A stretch of 58,164 bases of DNA from Rhodoferax sp. OV413 (lineage in GTDB: Bacteria; Pseudomonadota; Gammaproteobacteria; Burkholderiales; Burkholderiaceae_C): positions 1-58,164 of the forward strand of contig CAMAWD010000032.1 in assembly GCA_945861785.1 (NCBI GenBank), given 5' to 3'. Positions 24,791-34,457 of the stretch are shown here, piece by piece. Numbering within the stretch: position 1 is the stretch's first letter; each line of letters starts with the position of its first letter. Position numbers and translations under genes: made by a program. The notes beneath the pieces are model-generated. The model did not search any database and had not been told where the DNA came from. It was given only the letters and a program-made list of their open reading frames with translations.

Positions 24791-25618
24791 ATGAAGAACA
24801 AGCAGCAGCCAGCAACCCCTGGCACCGCGGACAGTGACGTGAATGAAGCGGAACAGCAGGAGCTTGCCCTGCTCGCGCTGCAACCGGCGCCCCTGTTGCG
24901 TGAGCATGGTCCGCTGTACCGGCAACTGACGAACCGTCTGCGCGCCCCGATCGAGAGTGGTGCACTCGCGACCGGCCACACGCTGCCGCGCGAGGCCGAC
25001 ATTGCTACGCGGTTTGGCGTGAGCCTGATCACCGTGCGCCAGTCGCTGCGCTACCTGGAAGGCGAGGGACTGATCAAGAAGCGCAATGCCAAACCGGCCG
25101 TGGTGACCACGCCGCAGTCGCCCAGCGCGGCGCTGAATTTTCAAAGCCTTTCGTCGATTGCCGCCTCCACCCTGGATCGGCGCCTGGTAATCAAGAGTTA
25201 CCGAAAGGAGCGCTCGTCGCTGGCCTGCGAGGTGTTTGGGTTGCCAGCCACAACTGCCTGTTATTGTTTGCGCGCTCTGTTGCTCGAGATGGATAAACCG
25301 ATCACACAGGATGCGTTCTACTTTCCGCCAGCCGTTGGCAGCCGGCTCAAACGCGCAGACTTCGACGATGTTGTGGTGTTTCGCGCGGTGCAGCGCCACC
25401 TGGGCATCACGCTGTCGCGGGCCCGGATCAGGATAAGCGCGGCGATTGCCGACGAGGCGCTCGCCAAGGTGCTGGGCTATGAGTTGGGTGGCCCGATTCT
25501 GGCCACCGAGATGTTGTACTTCAACGCTTCCGGCGAGCCGGTCGAACTCACCGTTTCGCGCAAGCGCGGCGACCATTGCAGCATCACATTTGACGCGCCC
25601 AACGACATGTTGCAGTGA
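24791..25618 (+). CDS. GntR-family regulator with UTRA domain (HutC group)
   Basis: A 275-residue regulator. The winged helix-turn-helix is near residues 35-105 (LYRQLTNRLRAPIESG, then EADIATRFGVSLITVRQSLR), followed by a UTRA effector domain ending in SRKRGDHCSITFDAPN. The start at 24791 is preferred over an ATG four codons upstream, because GAGG lies nine bases before it. It sits between pseudogenes of a catabolic operon and the intact transporter at 26901-31183, and may control both. A strong terminator follows. Confidence 0.85.
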   Translation: MKNKQQPATPGTADSDVNEAEQQELALLALQPAPLLREHGPLYRQLTNRLRAPIESGALATGHTLPREADIATRFGVSLITVRQSLRYLEGEGLIKKRNAKPAVVTTPQSPSAALNFQSLSSIAASTLDRRLVIKSYRKERSSLACEVFGLPATTACYCLRALLLEMDKPITQDAFYFPPAVGSRLKRADFDDVVVFRAVQRHLGITLSRARIRISAAIADEALAKVLGYELGGPILATEMLYFNASGEPVELTVSRKRGDHCSITFDAPNDMLQ

Positions 25619-25695
25619 TGCGTGCCATTCCACTTCAATAAAGACGTTACCCATGTAGTAGCAGTCTTCATGTACTACCGCTGACTGTGCGGCGT

Positions 25696-25732
25696 GATCC
25701 CCGTCAATCTGATGATGGGGATCTTTGTTTTC
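25696..25732 (+). terminator. rho-independent terminator after the GntR gene
   Basis: GATCCCC (25696-25702) pairs with GGGGATC (25717-25723) and is followed by TTTGTTTT. This is a classic intrinsic terminator separating the regulator from the downstream gene remnants. Confidence 0.75.
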
Positions 25733-25770
25733 TAACTGCTCAATTAACCGAGAGAACGAGGAGACTGACG

Positions 25771-25959
25771 ATGGCACGTGCTCCTTATATCGACATGGAA
25801 ACGCTCGATTCGATCCGCGAGGATCCCAGCCCCTACAACCACGTCATCCGCCTGGTAGCGGCCCTGCAGATCGGCATCGAGTCCGAGGAGGGTGAAGCCA
25901 CTCTTGCACCCTGCCTGGAGCGCTACCCTGCGCCGCATCAGGTCGGCCGCTGGCGTTGA
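25771..25959 (+). pseudogene. short open frame, possibly a carboxymuconolactone-decarboxylase-like N-terminus
   Basis: A GAGGAG ribosome binding site precedes an ATG starting MARAPYIDMETLDSIREDPS, followed by YNHVIRLVAALQ. This start is reminiscent of AhpD/carboxymuconolactone-decarboxylase proteins, but the similarity is weak and the CxxC or catalytic region is not present. The frame then degenerates and stops. It is most likely a truncated gene with its original translation signals. The family is uncertain. Confidence 0.35.
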
Positions 25960-26103
25960 CGACAAGGTTGTCTCGCTTGGCTCGAAATGCGAAACCGGCA
26001 TGAGGTCAGATCAAGTCCATCTGCTGGTTAGGGCGCCGTCGGACTGGCGGCGAGTTTGTAATAGACACTTAAGAGAGGGGTCCCAAATGGCGATAGAAAA
26101 GAG

Positions 26104-26689
26104 ATGTTTGACCTGCGCGGAAGAGTGGCGCTGGTCACCGGGGCGGCAGGCAGTCTGGGAAGTGCGATCGCAACCGTGTACGCGGATGCAGGCGCAGACC
26201 TGATGCTCGTCGACGTCGACGTCGACGAACTGCAGAGACGGGCGAAAGAACTTCAGCTGCCAGCAGGCAGGCAAACGGATGCTGGCAGCGGGGAAGGGCA
26301 GCATCATCAACATTTGCTCCATTACGGGCATCACGGCCAATGGCCGCAGTAACCTGCCTTACAGCACGTCGATGGCCGCCGTCGCGCACATGACCCGGGA
26401 GCTGAGCACGGAATGGAGCGGCCGAGGGGTACGGGTGAATGCCATTGTCTGCGGTCAGATCAGCAACAAGCGTCTGGAAAAGAGGATGGAAGTCGATCCT
26501 CGAGAGAGAAAGAACTTCCTGCGGGGTATCCCGATGGGACGCCTCGGAGTCAACGAGGACATCAAAGGGCTGGCGCTCCTTCTGGCTTCGGACGCCTCGT
26601 CGTTCATCACCGGCGCCTTGATCCCCCTGGATGGAGGGAATCTGGCGAAGAATGCGGGCGGTTCGCATCCGGGGATGCCCGAGTTTTGA
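26104..26689 (+). pseudogene. short-chain dehydrogenase (SDR), deleted and frameshifted
   Basis: The N-terminal frame reads [20 protein letters not shown] (cofactor loop TGxxGxxG) to about 26265. It then changes frame into [18 protein letters not shown] and runs to the normal SDR C-terminus (SFITGALIPLDGGNLAKN). About 90 residues between the two parts are gone. The catalytic YxxxK motif reads YSTSM, so the active-site Lys is replaced by Met. Both lesions indicate a dead gene. It is the last broken enzyme before the intact transporter operon. Confidence 0.8.
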
Positions 26690-26900
26690 GACGCAGGCGG
26701 CGCTGACGAGTAGCGCAACCGTCAACCCGCGCAGGCGGATTTGCGATTGGCCCGACGAGCCGGGAAGTGCTTGTCTGCAAAACACCCTCGAGACGCATGG
26801 ACAGGCCAAGCTGAAAGAGAGAGTTGCTTTTGGATCAGCTATTATGTTATTATAATTTGCGACTGAGAAGAAGGCCCCAAAACACGAGGAGACGACCACC

Positions 26901-28223
26901 ATGACCAAACGAATCTCATCTTCCGGAATCACCCGCCGCGGCGTGCTCGCCATGGCGGCGGCACTACCAGCAGTCTGCGCAGCGCCAGCGATCGCGCAGA
27001 ATGCGCTGAAGGGCACCAAGCTGACCGTCCTGGCCAGCAATTGGTACGTACCTGAATGCAACACCCAGCTGGATCAACTCGCCGCCGACATCACGCGCGA
27101 CACCGGCATGGAGGTGCGCATCGAGCGCTTCGTGGGCGACGAACTCACGACCAAGACGGCGGCGATCATCGGCAGCGGCCGCGGCGCGGATCTCGCGGTC
27201 GGCTACGAGTTCGACACCTATGCCTACGCGCCCAAGCTCACCGACGTGACGGCGCTCGCCGACGAGATCGGCAAGAATTATGGTGGATGGCTCGACAGCG
27301 GCAAGGCGGCGTCGGTCGTCGGCGGGCGTTGGAAGAGCCTGTGCATCGGGCAGGCGCCGACCGCCTGGAATTACCGTACCGACCAATTCGCGGCCGCTGG
27401 CCTGAACGCTTTCCCCGATACCTTCGACGATCTCCTTAAGGCGGCCAAGCTGCTGCATGCCAGGGGCACGCCGATCGGCATGACACTAGGCCATGCGAAC
27501 GGTGACGGGCGGTCGACGAATTATCCGGTGCTCTGGGGATTCGGTGGCAAGGAGTTCGAGACGGACGGCAAGACGGTCGCCATCGATTCGCCCGGCACGC
27601 TGAAGGCGGTCGAGTGGTACGCGGAAATTTACAAATACTTCATCCCCGGCACGACGGCATGGCTCGATCCCGACAACAACCAGGCCTTCCTGGCTGGCAA
27701 GGTCTCGGCGACGGTGAACGTCAACACGATCTATCTCGCGTCGCGCAAAGCCGCGGCGACGGATCCGGCGCGCAAGTTGATGATCGAGAACATGGACCAT
27801 GGGAATTGGCCGCGCGGGCCTGCGGGTCGCTTCGCCAACTACAACATCAATGTCTGGCTGCCCTTCGCCTCCAGCCCGAACAAGGCAGGACAACTGCATT
27901 TCCTGCGCGAGTGGTACAGCCGCAAATTCCTGCTGAACTGGACGAAGACGGGTCAGTCCTACTTCATTCCGACTTTCGCCGGCTTCGACAAGGAGGACGT
28001 GTGGCCCGATGATCCGAAGCTCAAAATCTTCCGCGAGCTGAACAAGCTGAACCGGCTGGCCGGCTATGCCGGGCCGCCGACGCCGATCGCTGCAGAGGCG
28101 GTAAACAAATACATCCTGGTCGACATGTTCGCCAAGGCCTGCACCGGCGAGCTGACGCCGAAGCAGTCGGTCCAATGGGCCGCCAAGGAATACCAGCAGA
28201 TCGCCAAGAAACGCCGGGCGTAG
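26901..28223 (+). CDS. sugar-type (family 1) ABC substrate-binding protein
   Basis: A 440-residue extracellular binding protein with a Tat-like leader (ITRRGVLAMAAALPAVC, likely cleaved after AIA). Its length and motifs, such as the C-terminal AVQWAAKEYQQIAKK, fit family 1 solute-binding proteins, which capture sugars, glycerol-phosphate or similar polyols. A GAGGAGAC ribosome binding site lies upstream, and an AT-rich promoter-like segment is at 26835-26860. It is the first gene of a four-gene CUT1-like transporter operon. Confidence 0.85.
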   Translation: MTKRISSSGITRRGVLAMAAALPAVCAAPAIAQNALKGTKLTVLASNWYVPECNTQLDQLAADITRDTGMEVRIERFVGDELTTKTAAIIGSGRGADLAVGYEFDTYAYAPKLTDVTALADEIGKNYGGWLDSGKAASVVGGRWKSLCIGQAPTAWNYRTDQFAAAGLNAFPDTFDDLLKAAKLLHARGTPIGMTLGHANGDGRSTNYPVLWGFGGKEFETDGKTVAIDSPGTLKAVEWYAEIYKYFIPGTTAWLDPDNNQAFLAGKVSATVNVNTIYLASRKAAATDPARKLMIENMDHGNWPRGPAGRFANYNINVWLPFASSPNKAGQLHFLREWYSRKFLLNWTKTGQSYFIPTFAGFDKEDVWPDDPKLKIFRELNKLNRLAGYAGPPTPIAAEAVNKYILVDMFAKACTGELTPKQSVQWAAKEYQQIAKKRRA

Positions 28224-28240
28224 CGCGAGGACGTATCCGC

Positions 28241-29185
28241 GTGAGCGCATCGTTGCACAGGGCGACGTCAGTACTGCTCGTCCGGGCAGTCTGGCGTCGC
28301 CGTCTGACCAAGTGGGCCGATGATGAGCGGGTGCTCGGCTACCTGCTCGTCGGCCCGGTCGTCCTGTTGCTGCTCGGCCTCGTCGCCTATCCCTTCGTGG
28401 TGGCGGTCGGTTATGCGCTGTCCGACCGCACCCTGGCCGAGCCGGGTGAGTTCATCGGCCTGGAAAATTTCTACAACCTGTTCGACAACCAGATCTATCG
28501 CCAGACCCTTCGCAACACGTTCATCTTCACCGCCGGGTCAGTGACGATGCGTCTGGTCTTCGGCGTCGGGCTGGCGCTGATCCTGAACGAGGCCTTCAAG
28601 TTCCAGCGCCTCGTGCGCTCGGCCGTGCTGCTGCCCTGGATCGTGCCGACCGTGCTCGGCACGATGGCGTGGCTGTGGATGTTCAATCCCAATTTCAGCG
28701 TCATCAATTGGGTGCTCGTGCATTCCGGCCTGATGGCGCAGGGACCGAACTGGCTCACGGATCCGAATCTGGCGTTGTTCTCGGTGACGCTGGTGAATGC
28801 CTGGCGCGGCACGCCGTTCATGGCGATCACCGTATTGGCGGGATTGCAGTCCATTCCCAGGGAGCTCTATGACGCGTCGGCGATCGATGGCGCCAACAAG
28901 TTCCAGCGCTTTCGCCACATCACACTGCCGCTCGTCATGCCCGTGCTGCTGACTGCGCTGGTGCTGTCGATCATCTGGACCTTCTCGGATTTCGGCATCG
29001 TCTATGGGCTGACCAAAGGCGGCCCGATGAACGCGACCCATGTGCTGGCCACGCTCAGCTACCAGACCGGTCTCGCATCGGGGAACATCGGCGAGGGTGC
29101 CGCGATCTCGCTGACCATGTTGCCGATTCTCTTCGTCCTGATCCTCTGGCAATTGCGCCGCATCCGCAGGATGAACGTCGTATGA
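28241..29185 (+). CDS. CUT1-type ABC permease (MalF/UgpA-like)
   Basis: A 314-residue permease with six or so membrane helices. The coupling motif of binding-protein-dependent permeases is seen in IPRELYDASAIDGANKFQRF. The GTG at 28241 is chosen, preceded by GCGAGGA; a longer in-frame extension overlaps the preceding gene and is rejected. It forms a heterodimeric channel with the next gene product. Confidence 0.85.
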   Translation: MSASLHRATSVLLVRAVWRRRLTKWADDERVLGYLLVGPVVLLLLGLVAYPFVVAVGYALSDRTLAEPGEFIGLENFYNLFDNQIYRQTLRNTFIFTAGSVTMRLVFGVGLALILNEAFKFQRLVRSAVLLPWIVPTVLGTMAWLWMFNPNFSVINWVLVHSGLMAQGPNWLTDPNLALFSVTLVNAWRGTPFMAITVLAGLQSIPRELYDASAIDGANKFQRFRHITLPLVMPVLLTALVLSIIWTFSDFGIVYGLTKGGPMNATHVLATLSYQTGLASGNIGEGAAISLTMLPILFVLILWQLRRIRRMNVV

Positions 29186-29195
29186 CGAGGCCGGC

Positions 29196-30068
29196 ATGAG
29201 CGCGCCGATGCCTTCCGCCGTAGCGTATGGGCGCCACCCCAAGGCGGAACGCTGGCTGTTCTTGTACGTGCCGCTCGGCTTCGCGCTCGTCTTCCTGGTC
29301 GGGCCGTTCTACTGGATGCTGATCACGGCGCTTAAATCGGATTCCGAGCTCTACGACGGCACGAAGTCGCCGCTTTACGTGGCGCGGCCCACCCTCGATC
29401 ATTTCGTCTATCTCCTGACCAAGACGGATTTCATCACCTGGGTTGGCAACACGATGATGGTGGCCACCCTGTCCACCGCGATCGCCTTGCTGATGGGCGT
29501 GCCGGCGGGCTACGCGCTGGCGCGGCTGCGGTTCCGGGGCTCGGAGCTGATCGGAACCGCGATCTTCGTCACCTATCTGGTGCCCACGACCCTGCTGTTC
29601 ATCCCGATGGTCGAGGTGATGGCGAGCCTGCATCTCGACGACAACATCTGGGCGCTGGTGGTGGTCTATCCGACATTCCTGGTGCCGTTCGTGACGTGGC
29701 TGATGAGCGGCTATTTCCGCACCACGCCGCCGGAGCTCGAGGATTGCGCGCGCATCGACGGGCTGACGCGGCTCGGCGCTTTTATCCGGATCGCGATTCC
29801 TCTGGCGAAACCGGGTATCCTGTCGGCCGCCATCTTCTCGTTCACGCTATCGTGGAACGAATTCATCTACGCCCTGACCTTGGTGACTGCGAGCAGCGAG
29901 CGAACCATACCGGTCGGCGTGCTGGTCCAACTAACGCGCTCGGATTTCTATTTCTGGGGCCCGCTGATGGCGGGTGCCTTGCTCGGCTCGGTTCCCGTCG
30001 CGCTGGTCTATTCGTTCTTCGTCAATCATTACACCTCGGGCTTGACGGCAGGGTCGGTCAAGGGCTAG
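29196..30068 (+). CDS. CUT1-type ABC permease (MalG/UgpE-like)
   Basis: A 290-residue inner-membrane permease with the EAA loop ([19 protein letters not shown]). It begins ten bases after the previous gene and ends with the typical [17 protein letters not shown] tail of MalG-like proteins. It is part of the 26901-31183 importer. Confidence 0.9.
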   Translation: MSAPMPSAVAYGRHPKAERWLFLYVPLGFALVFLVGPFYWMLITALKSDSELYDGTKSPLYVARPTLDHFVYLLTKTDFITWVGNTMMVATLSTAIALLMGVPAGYALARLRFRGSELIGTAIFVTYLVPTTLLFIPMVEVMASLHLDDNIWALVVVYPTFLVPFVTWLMSGYFRTTPPELEDCARIDGLTRLGAFIRIAIPLAKPGILSAAIFSFTLSWNEFIYALTLVTASSERTIPVGVLVQLTRSDFYFWGPLMAGALLGSVPVALVYSFFVNHYTSGLTAGSVKG

Positions 30069-30109
30069 GCCGTTTTTCGTTTCTTGTCAACAGGCAGTAT
30101 TGGGGCAAC

Positions 30110-31183
30110 ATGGCAGACGTAAACATTCGGGCAGTGCACAAGCATTTCGGGTCGACGCATGTGCTCCGAGGTGTTGCCATCGACATCGCCGACGGCGAGT
30201 TCTGCGTGCTGATCGGACCGTCGGGCTGCGGCAAGTCGACGCTGTTGCGCATGATCGCGGGCTTGGAGGAGACCCGCGAAGGCGAAGTGTTGATCGGGGG
30301 CCAGGTCGTCAACCAGTTGCCGCCAAGGGATCGCGATATCGCAATGGTGTTCCAGAACTACGCGCTGTACCCGCACAAGACGGTGCGCGAAAACATGGCG
30401 TTCGCGTTGATGCTCGCCAAAAAACCGAAGGCCGAAATCGCGGTGCGGGTGAAGAATGCGGCCGACATTCTTGGGCTAGAACCCTACCTTGAGCGTTACC
30501 CGCGGGAGCTTTCTGGTGGCCAGCGCCAGCGCGTGGCGATGGGCCGCGCAATCGTCCGCGATCCGCAGGTTTTCCTGTTCGACGAGCCGCTTTCGAACCT
30601 GGACGCCAAGCTGCGGGTGCAGATGCGCACCGAAATCAAGGCACTCCACCAGCGGCTCAGGACGACTTCCATCTACGTCACGCACGATCAGATCGAAGCG
30701 ATGACGATGGCGGACAAGATCGTGGTGATGAAAGACGGGGTGATCGAGCAGATCGGCGCTCCGCTCGATCTGTACGACCGTCCCGTGAATACGTTTGTTG
30801 CCGGGTTCATTGGCTCGCCGACCATGAACATGATTCCCGGGACGGTCCGGGTGAACGGCGGCGCGCCGCAAGTGATGTTCTCCGACAACGTGGCGCTGCC
30901 GCTGCCGTTCGGCGTGCGTGCCACCGATGGGCAGCCAGTGTTGTACGGCATCCGCCCCGAACATTGCGCGCACGGCGACGCCGGCGGCTTGCCAGTCAAT
31001 GTCGTACTGGTCGAGCCGACCGGCGCCGACACGCAACTCTATTGCCGGTTTGAGGGCCGCGAGATAACAGCGATGGTTCGCGACCGCATCGGATGCCGCC
31101 CGGACGATCGCATCGTGCTCGTGCCGGATGCAGCACGCGCACATGTGTTTGACGCCGCGACGGGGCTGCGGCTCGTGGCTTGA
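30110..31183 (+). CDS. CUT1-type ABC ATPase (UgpC/MsmK/MalK-like)
   Basis: A 357-residue ATPase with Walker [10 protein letters not shown], the ABC signature [14 protein letters not shown] and Walker [19 protein letters not shown]-terminal regulatory OB-fold (TOBE) domain includes YGIRPEH. ATG at 30110 is the natural start; there is no strong Shine-Dalgarno beyond GGGGC. It completes an intact sugar-type transporter. The enzymes to its left that should use the substrate are pseudogenes. Confidence 0.9.
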   Translation: MADVNIRAVHKHFGSTHVLRGVAIDIADGEFCVLIGPSGCGKSTLLRMIAGLEETREGEVLIGGQVVNQLPPRDRDIAMVFQNYALYPHKTVRENMAFALMLAKKPKAEIAVRVKNAADILGLEPYLERYPRELSGGQRQRVAMGRAIVRDPQVFLFDEPLSNLDAKLRVQMRTEIKALHQRLRTTSIYVTHDQIEAMTMADKIVVMKDGVIEQIGAPLDLYDRPVNTFVAGFIGSPTMNMIPGTVRVNGGAPQVMFSDNVALPLPFGVRATDGQPVLYGIRPEHCAHGDAGGLPVNVVLVEPTGADTQLYCRFEGREITAMVRDRIGCRPDDRIVLVPDAARAHVFDAATGLRLVA

Positions 31184-31219
31184 CTTCCCGCGCACGAATC
31201 ACACCTTGCCCGGGGATAT

Positions 31220-31240
31220 GGTTTTCAAACGCCCTGTTCC
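31220..31240 (-). mobile_element. solo IS91-family terminus, copy D (inverted)
   Basis: TTTTCAAACGCCCTGTTCC is the reverse complement of the GGCGTTTGAAAA terminus seen in copies B, C and E, with minor changes. The 346-bp gap from 31184 to 31530 otherwise contains no recognisable gene. One minus-strand stretch (PREFGDPQWSLWITQAG) looks protein-like but is unassigned. Confidence 0.5.
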
Positions 31241-31530
31241 GCCCTGTTCGGCCGTTTCCTGGCGCATTGTTGCCGGCTTGAGTGATCCAGAGCGACCATT
31301 GCGGGTCACCGAACTCCCGCGGAGCAGCCTCTGCACACTGGCCTGACACTGACTCGCTCATGGGTGCCCGGGTAGCGCGCGGGCTGTCAGCGTTTGATGC
31401 GTCCACGCCACCGGCTCCTGCCCCCATTTGCAGCTCTTACCCCGTTGGACAAGGCGCACCTGTGAAGCGCCCGAGGATATGCTGTACGCTTGCCTGCACC
31501 CATGCAACCCCATCTTGCGAGTCGAACCCC

Positions 31531-32013
31531 ATGAACCAGACGGACCTGCTGCATCTGCGTACCTCGATCGAACTTGCCTGGAAGGCACGCGAGCGCGGCA
31601 ACCATCCGTTCGGTGCGGTGCTGGCGAACGCGGACGGTCTGCGCTTGTTGATCGCGGAAAACACCGTCACCACCGAGCGGGATGTCACCGGTCATGCGGA
31701 GCTCAACCTGGTTCGGCTGGCGACCCATGACCTGTCTGCGGAGCAGCTCGCGCAGTGCACACTGTATGCGAGCACCGAGCCATGCGCGATGTGCGCAGGC
31801 GCTGCATTCTGGGCCGGCATTGGACGGGTCGTTTATGCCTTGGCAGAGACTGATCTATACGCGCTCATCGGCCACTCCGCGGGGCAATTGGTCATACCCT
31901 GCCGCGAGGTTTTCGCCCGCGCCGGACGCGCGACGCAGGTCGAGGGGCCGTGCGCGGAGCTGGGGCATGAGGCACATGCGGTGCACGCCGGTTTCTGGAA
32001 GCGTCGTGCCTGA
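31531..32013 (+). CDS. zinc-dependent nucleoside/nucleobase deaminase
   Basis: A 160-residue cytidine-deaminase-fold protein. The zinc site is complete: H55 and E57 in GHAELN, with C85 and C88 in EPCAMC. The PCxMCxGA pattern resembles guanine deaminase and TadA rather than cytidine deaminases. It precedes a LysR regulator by 27 bases in the same direction. Given the MtnP/MtnA/aldolase genes nearby, it could deaminate adenine or an adenosine analogue released during salvage. That role is inferred; the hydrolytic deaminase class is clear. Confidence 0.85.
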   Translation: MNQTDLLHLRTSIELAWKARERGNHPFGAVLANADGLRLLIAENTVTTERDVTGHAELNLVRLATHDLSAEQLAQCTLYASTEPCAMCAGAAFWAGIGRVVYALAETDLYALIGHSAGQLVIPCREVFARAGRATQVEGPCAELGHEAHAVHAGFWKRRA

Positions 32014-32040
32014 CGCGCGGCAGGTGCGGACCCTCGATCC

Positions 32041-32934
32041 GTGAACGTATCGCTGCGCCACCTGCGGGCCTTTGCCGCCATCGCCCGGGTAGGAAGCTTC
32101 TCGGCCGCGGCCAAGCAATTGCATGTCTCGCAGTCGGCTTTGAGTGTTCTCATCAAGGACCTTGAAGACGACCTGGGTGTGCGCCTGCTTGATCGGACGA
32201 CGCGCAACGTGCGGGTTTCCGAAGTGGGCCTGGCTTTTCTGCCACAGGTTCAGCGGATCCTGGAAGACCTGGAGCATGCGATCCACAGCATCGCCGACCT
32301 GCGCGATCTGAAGCGCGGCGTGGCGCGAATCGCTGCGCCGCAGCTGATGTCGGTGACGCTGGTCCCGTCCGTGCTGGCGGCGCACCGCGCCCGTTTTCCC
32401 GGCGTGGAGACGCGTATCGTCGAGTGCCTGATGGAGGAGGTGGAAGCCAAGGTGGCCAGTGGCGAGGCCGACCTGGGCGTGGGCCCTGAACGCGCGGTGG
32501 GCCCGGACGTCGAGACGGTACTGCTGATGAAACTGCCGGTCATGCTGGTATGCCCGAAGCGTCATCCACTGGCGACGGCCCGTCGTGTCACCTGGAGCGA
32601 CGTGGTGGAGCAACCGTTCATCTCGCAGCACGGCGCTTACCGCGCCCTGATCGATCTCGACCTGCACAACTGGTCGAAGGAGCTCAAGCTCAAGCCCACC
32701 CACGAGGTGACCTACCTGACCACCGCGCTGGCCCTGGTGAGCAGCGGTTTGGGGGTAACTGCGTCCCCGCGTCACGTGGGCAAGCTGGCGGCTTCGTTCG
32801 GCCTGGCGATGCGGCCCATCGTGAATCCCAAGATGGTGCGCCGCTTCTGCGTGTTCCTGCCACGCGGCCGGGACCTGAGTCCGGCTGCGACCAGCCTGCT
32901 GACCTGCCTGAAGGACGTGGCGCGCGAGCACTGA
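32041..32934 (+). CDS. LysR-family transcriptional regulator
   Basis: A 297-residue LysR protein starting at GTG. The N-terminal winged helix-turn-helix is LRAFAAIARVGSFSAAAKQL, then VSQSALSVLIKDLE; a LysR substrate-binding domain follows to the C-terminus. It is convergent with the ABC importer operon at 32947-37474. It may sense purine or methylthio-sugar intermediates and regulate both the deaminase and the importer, but no conclusive operator was found. Confidence 0.9.
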   Translation: MNVSLRHLRAFAAIARVGSFSAAAKQLHVSQSALSVLIKDLEDDLGVRLLDRTTRNVRVSEVGLAFLPQVQRILEDLEHAIHSIADLRDLKRGVARIAAPQLMSVTLVPSVLAAHRARFPGVETRIVECLMEEVEAKVASGEADLGVGPERAVGPDVETVLLMKLPVMLVCPKRHPLATARRVTWSDVVEQPFISQHGAYRALIDLDLHNWSKELKLKPTHEVTYLTTALALVSSGLGVTASPRHVGKLAASFGLAMRPIVNPKMVRRFCVFLPRGRDLSPAATSLLTCLKDVAREH

Positions 32935-32946
32935 GCCGGCGAGGGC

Positions 32947-33705
32947 TCAGGCCATGCGCCGATTAACGGCGTTTTCGGCCATCTTCGCAAGATTGAACAG
33001 CACCAGCGAACTGGCTGCGGCAACCACGCTGGCGGCCAGGGCGCGTTCGGCCTCCAGGTCGCCGCGCGCCAGCAGGAAGAGCCTTCCCAGTCCGTCGATG
33101 CCGGTGAGGAACTCGGCAACCATGGCGGCCAGCACGGCAAACGATGCCGATATTCGGACCGAGGCGAACAGTTGCGGCATCGCGGCCGGCAGCGCGATCA
33201 ACACCAGCTTGCGCCAGCGCGTGGCACCGAATACCAGGCAAAGATCCGAGGCCGCGGCCGGCAGGCCGGCCAGGCCGGAGGAAACCAGCACGAAGCTCGG
33301 GAAGAACGAGAACACCGTGACGACGAAGATTTCCATCGAGGTGTTGTAGCCCATCAGGCGCGAGAGTATCGGGATGAAGACGATGAAGGGCACGGACCGC
33401 ACCAGCAGGGCGAGTGGCGCCACGATGCCGGAGAGAAAGCGCGAACTCCAGGCGACTACGGCAACGACCGTACCGAGAAACGCACCGGCGAGCAAGCCGG
33501 CGACCGCTGCCCGCAGGGTCAGCAGGAGCTTGGCGCCGAGCGTGGGCCAGTCATTGGCCAGCGCACGCGCGACGGTCCATGGGTCCGGCAGCACGATGAC
33601 ATTGAAACCTTTTAGCCTGACGTACAGGTCCCAGGCGAACAACAGCAAAACCAGCCACCACCAACTGCGAAGCAGGGACGCCAGCACGCGACCCAGCGTC
33701 ACCAT
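32947..33705 (-). CDS. ABC permease (SsuC/TauC-like), distal
   Basis: A 252-residue permease. The start at 33705 (MVTLGRVLASLLRSWWW) overlaps the upstream permease gene by seven bases; longer starts would read deep into that gene. Five or six hydrophobic segments are present, with an EAA-like loop in DLCLVFGATRWRKLVL. It is the last gene of the importer operon and forms a heterodimer with 33699-34457. Confidence 0.85.
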   Translation of the reverse strand: MVTLGRVLASLLRSWWWLVLLLFAWDLYVRLKGFNVIVLPDPWTVARALANDWPTLGAKLLLTLRAAVAGLLAGAFLGTVVAVVAWSSRFLSGIVAPLALLVRSVPFIVFIPILSRLMGYNTSMEIFVVTVFSFFPSFVLVSSGLAGLPAAASDLCLVFGATRWRKLVLIALPAAMPQLFASVRISASFAVLAAMVAEFLTGIDGLGRLFLLARGDLEAERALAASVVAAASSLVLFNLAKMAENAVNRRMA

Positions 33706-34457
33706 GTGTACCTCCGGTGCGCCCATCGGTGCAGCATGGACAGTGCCGTGTAGGCGATCAGCGAACACGCCACACACAGCAACGCCGCCGCCCACAACTG
33801 GGGAATCCGCACGTTCTGCAGCGAACTGATGATGAGGACGCCCAGGCCGCGCGGGGCACCGAACCACTCACCCAGAGCGGCGCCAATCACTGCGCCTGGC
33901 GCGCCCATGCGCAGGCCATCGATGAATCCGGGCACGGCGGCAGGGAAATGGATACGCACGAATGCCCGCGTGGGCGACGCGCCCAGCACGGCTGCAAGGT
34001 CGTGAGGTGCGCGCGGCGCGAACTTGAGCGCCGAGTCGAGCGCGACCATGATGGGGAAATACGCGGCCAGCGCGCTCAGGACCACCGGCGTCGTCTCGGG
34101 ACCGGCGACCAGGATCAGCACCGGCCCGAATGCAATGGTGGGAATCGCGTGGATCGTGGTGGCAAAGGAGTCAATCCCCTGGTGCAGCGGTTTGAGCAAG
34201 TGGCCTATGGTCACGAGCAACAGGCTGGCGCAGGCACCGATGCATAGTCCGAGGCTGGCCGACGTCGCGGTGCGCAGCAAGGCCCGTCCGAGGATTTCGC
34301 GCCTGACCGGTGTGTCGTAAGCGTCCAGCATCGCCGACAAGGCCGGAAACGAGTCGCCCCAGAGCCGGCTGCGCCCTATCCACTCCCACGCCGCGAGTAC
34401 CAGGACCAGCCCAAGTATCCGGAACACCGGGCCCCAGTCGAATTCGCCCCGGCTCAC
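33699..34457 (-). CDS. ABC permease (SsuC/TauC-like), proximal
   Basis: A 252-residue permease with six hydrophobic segments and the coupling loop DLAAVLGASPTRAFVRIHFP. It overlaps the ATPase stop by four bases. Two distinct permease subunits, rather than one, distinguish this transporter from classic SsuABC. Confidence 0.85.
   Translation of the reverse strand: MSRGEFDWGPVFRILGLVLVLAAWEWIGRSRLWGDSFPALSAMLDAYDTPVRREILGRALLRTATSASLGLCIGACASLLLVTIGHLLKPLHQGIDSFATTIHAIPTIAFGPVLILVAGPETTPVVLSALAAYFPIMVALDSALKFAPRAPHDLAAVLGASPTRAFVRIHFPAAVPGFIDGLRMGAPGAVIGAALGEWFGAPRGLGVLIISSLQNVRIPQLWAAALLCVACSLIAYTALSMLHRWAHRRYTW

Noticed and set aside
28175-28240. Longer N-terminus for the first CUT1 permease
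   Set aside because: It overlaps the substrate-binding protein gene, lacks a ribosome binding site and gives a charged leader unlike MalF-type permeases; the GTG at 28241 fits better.
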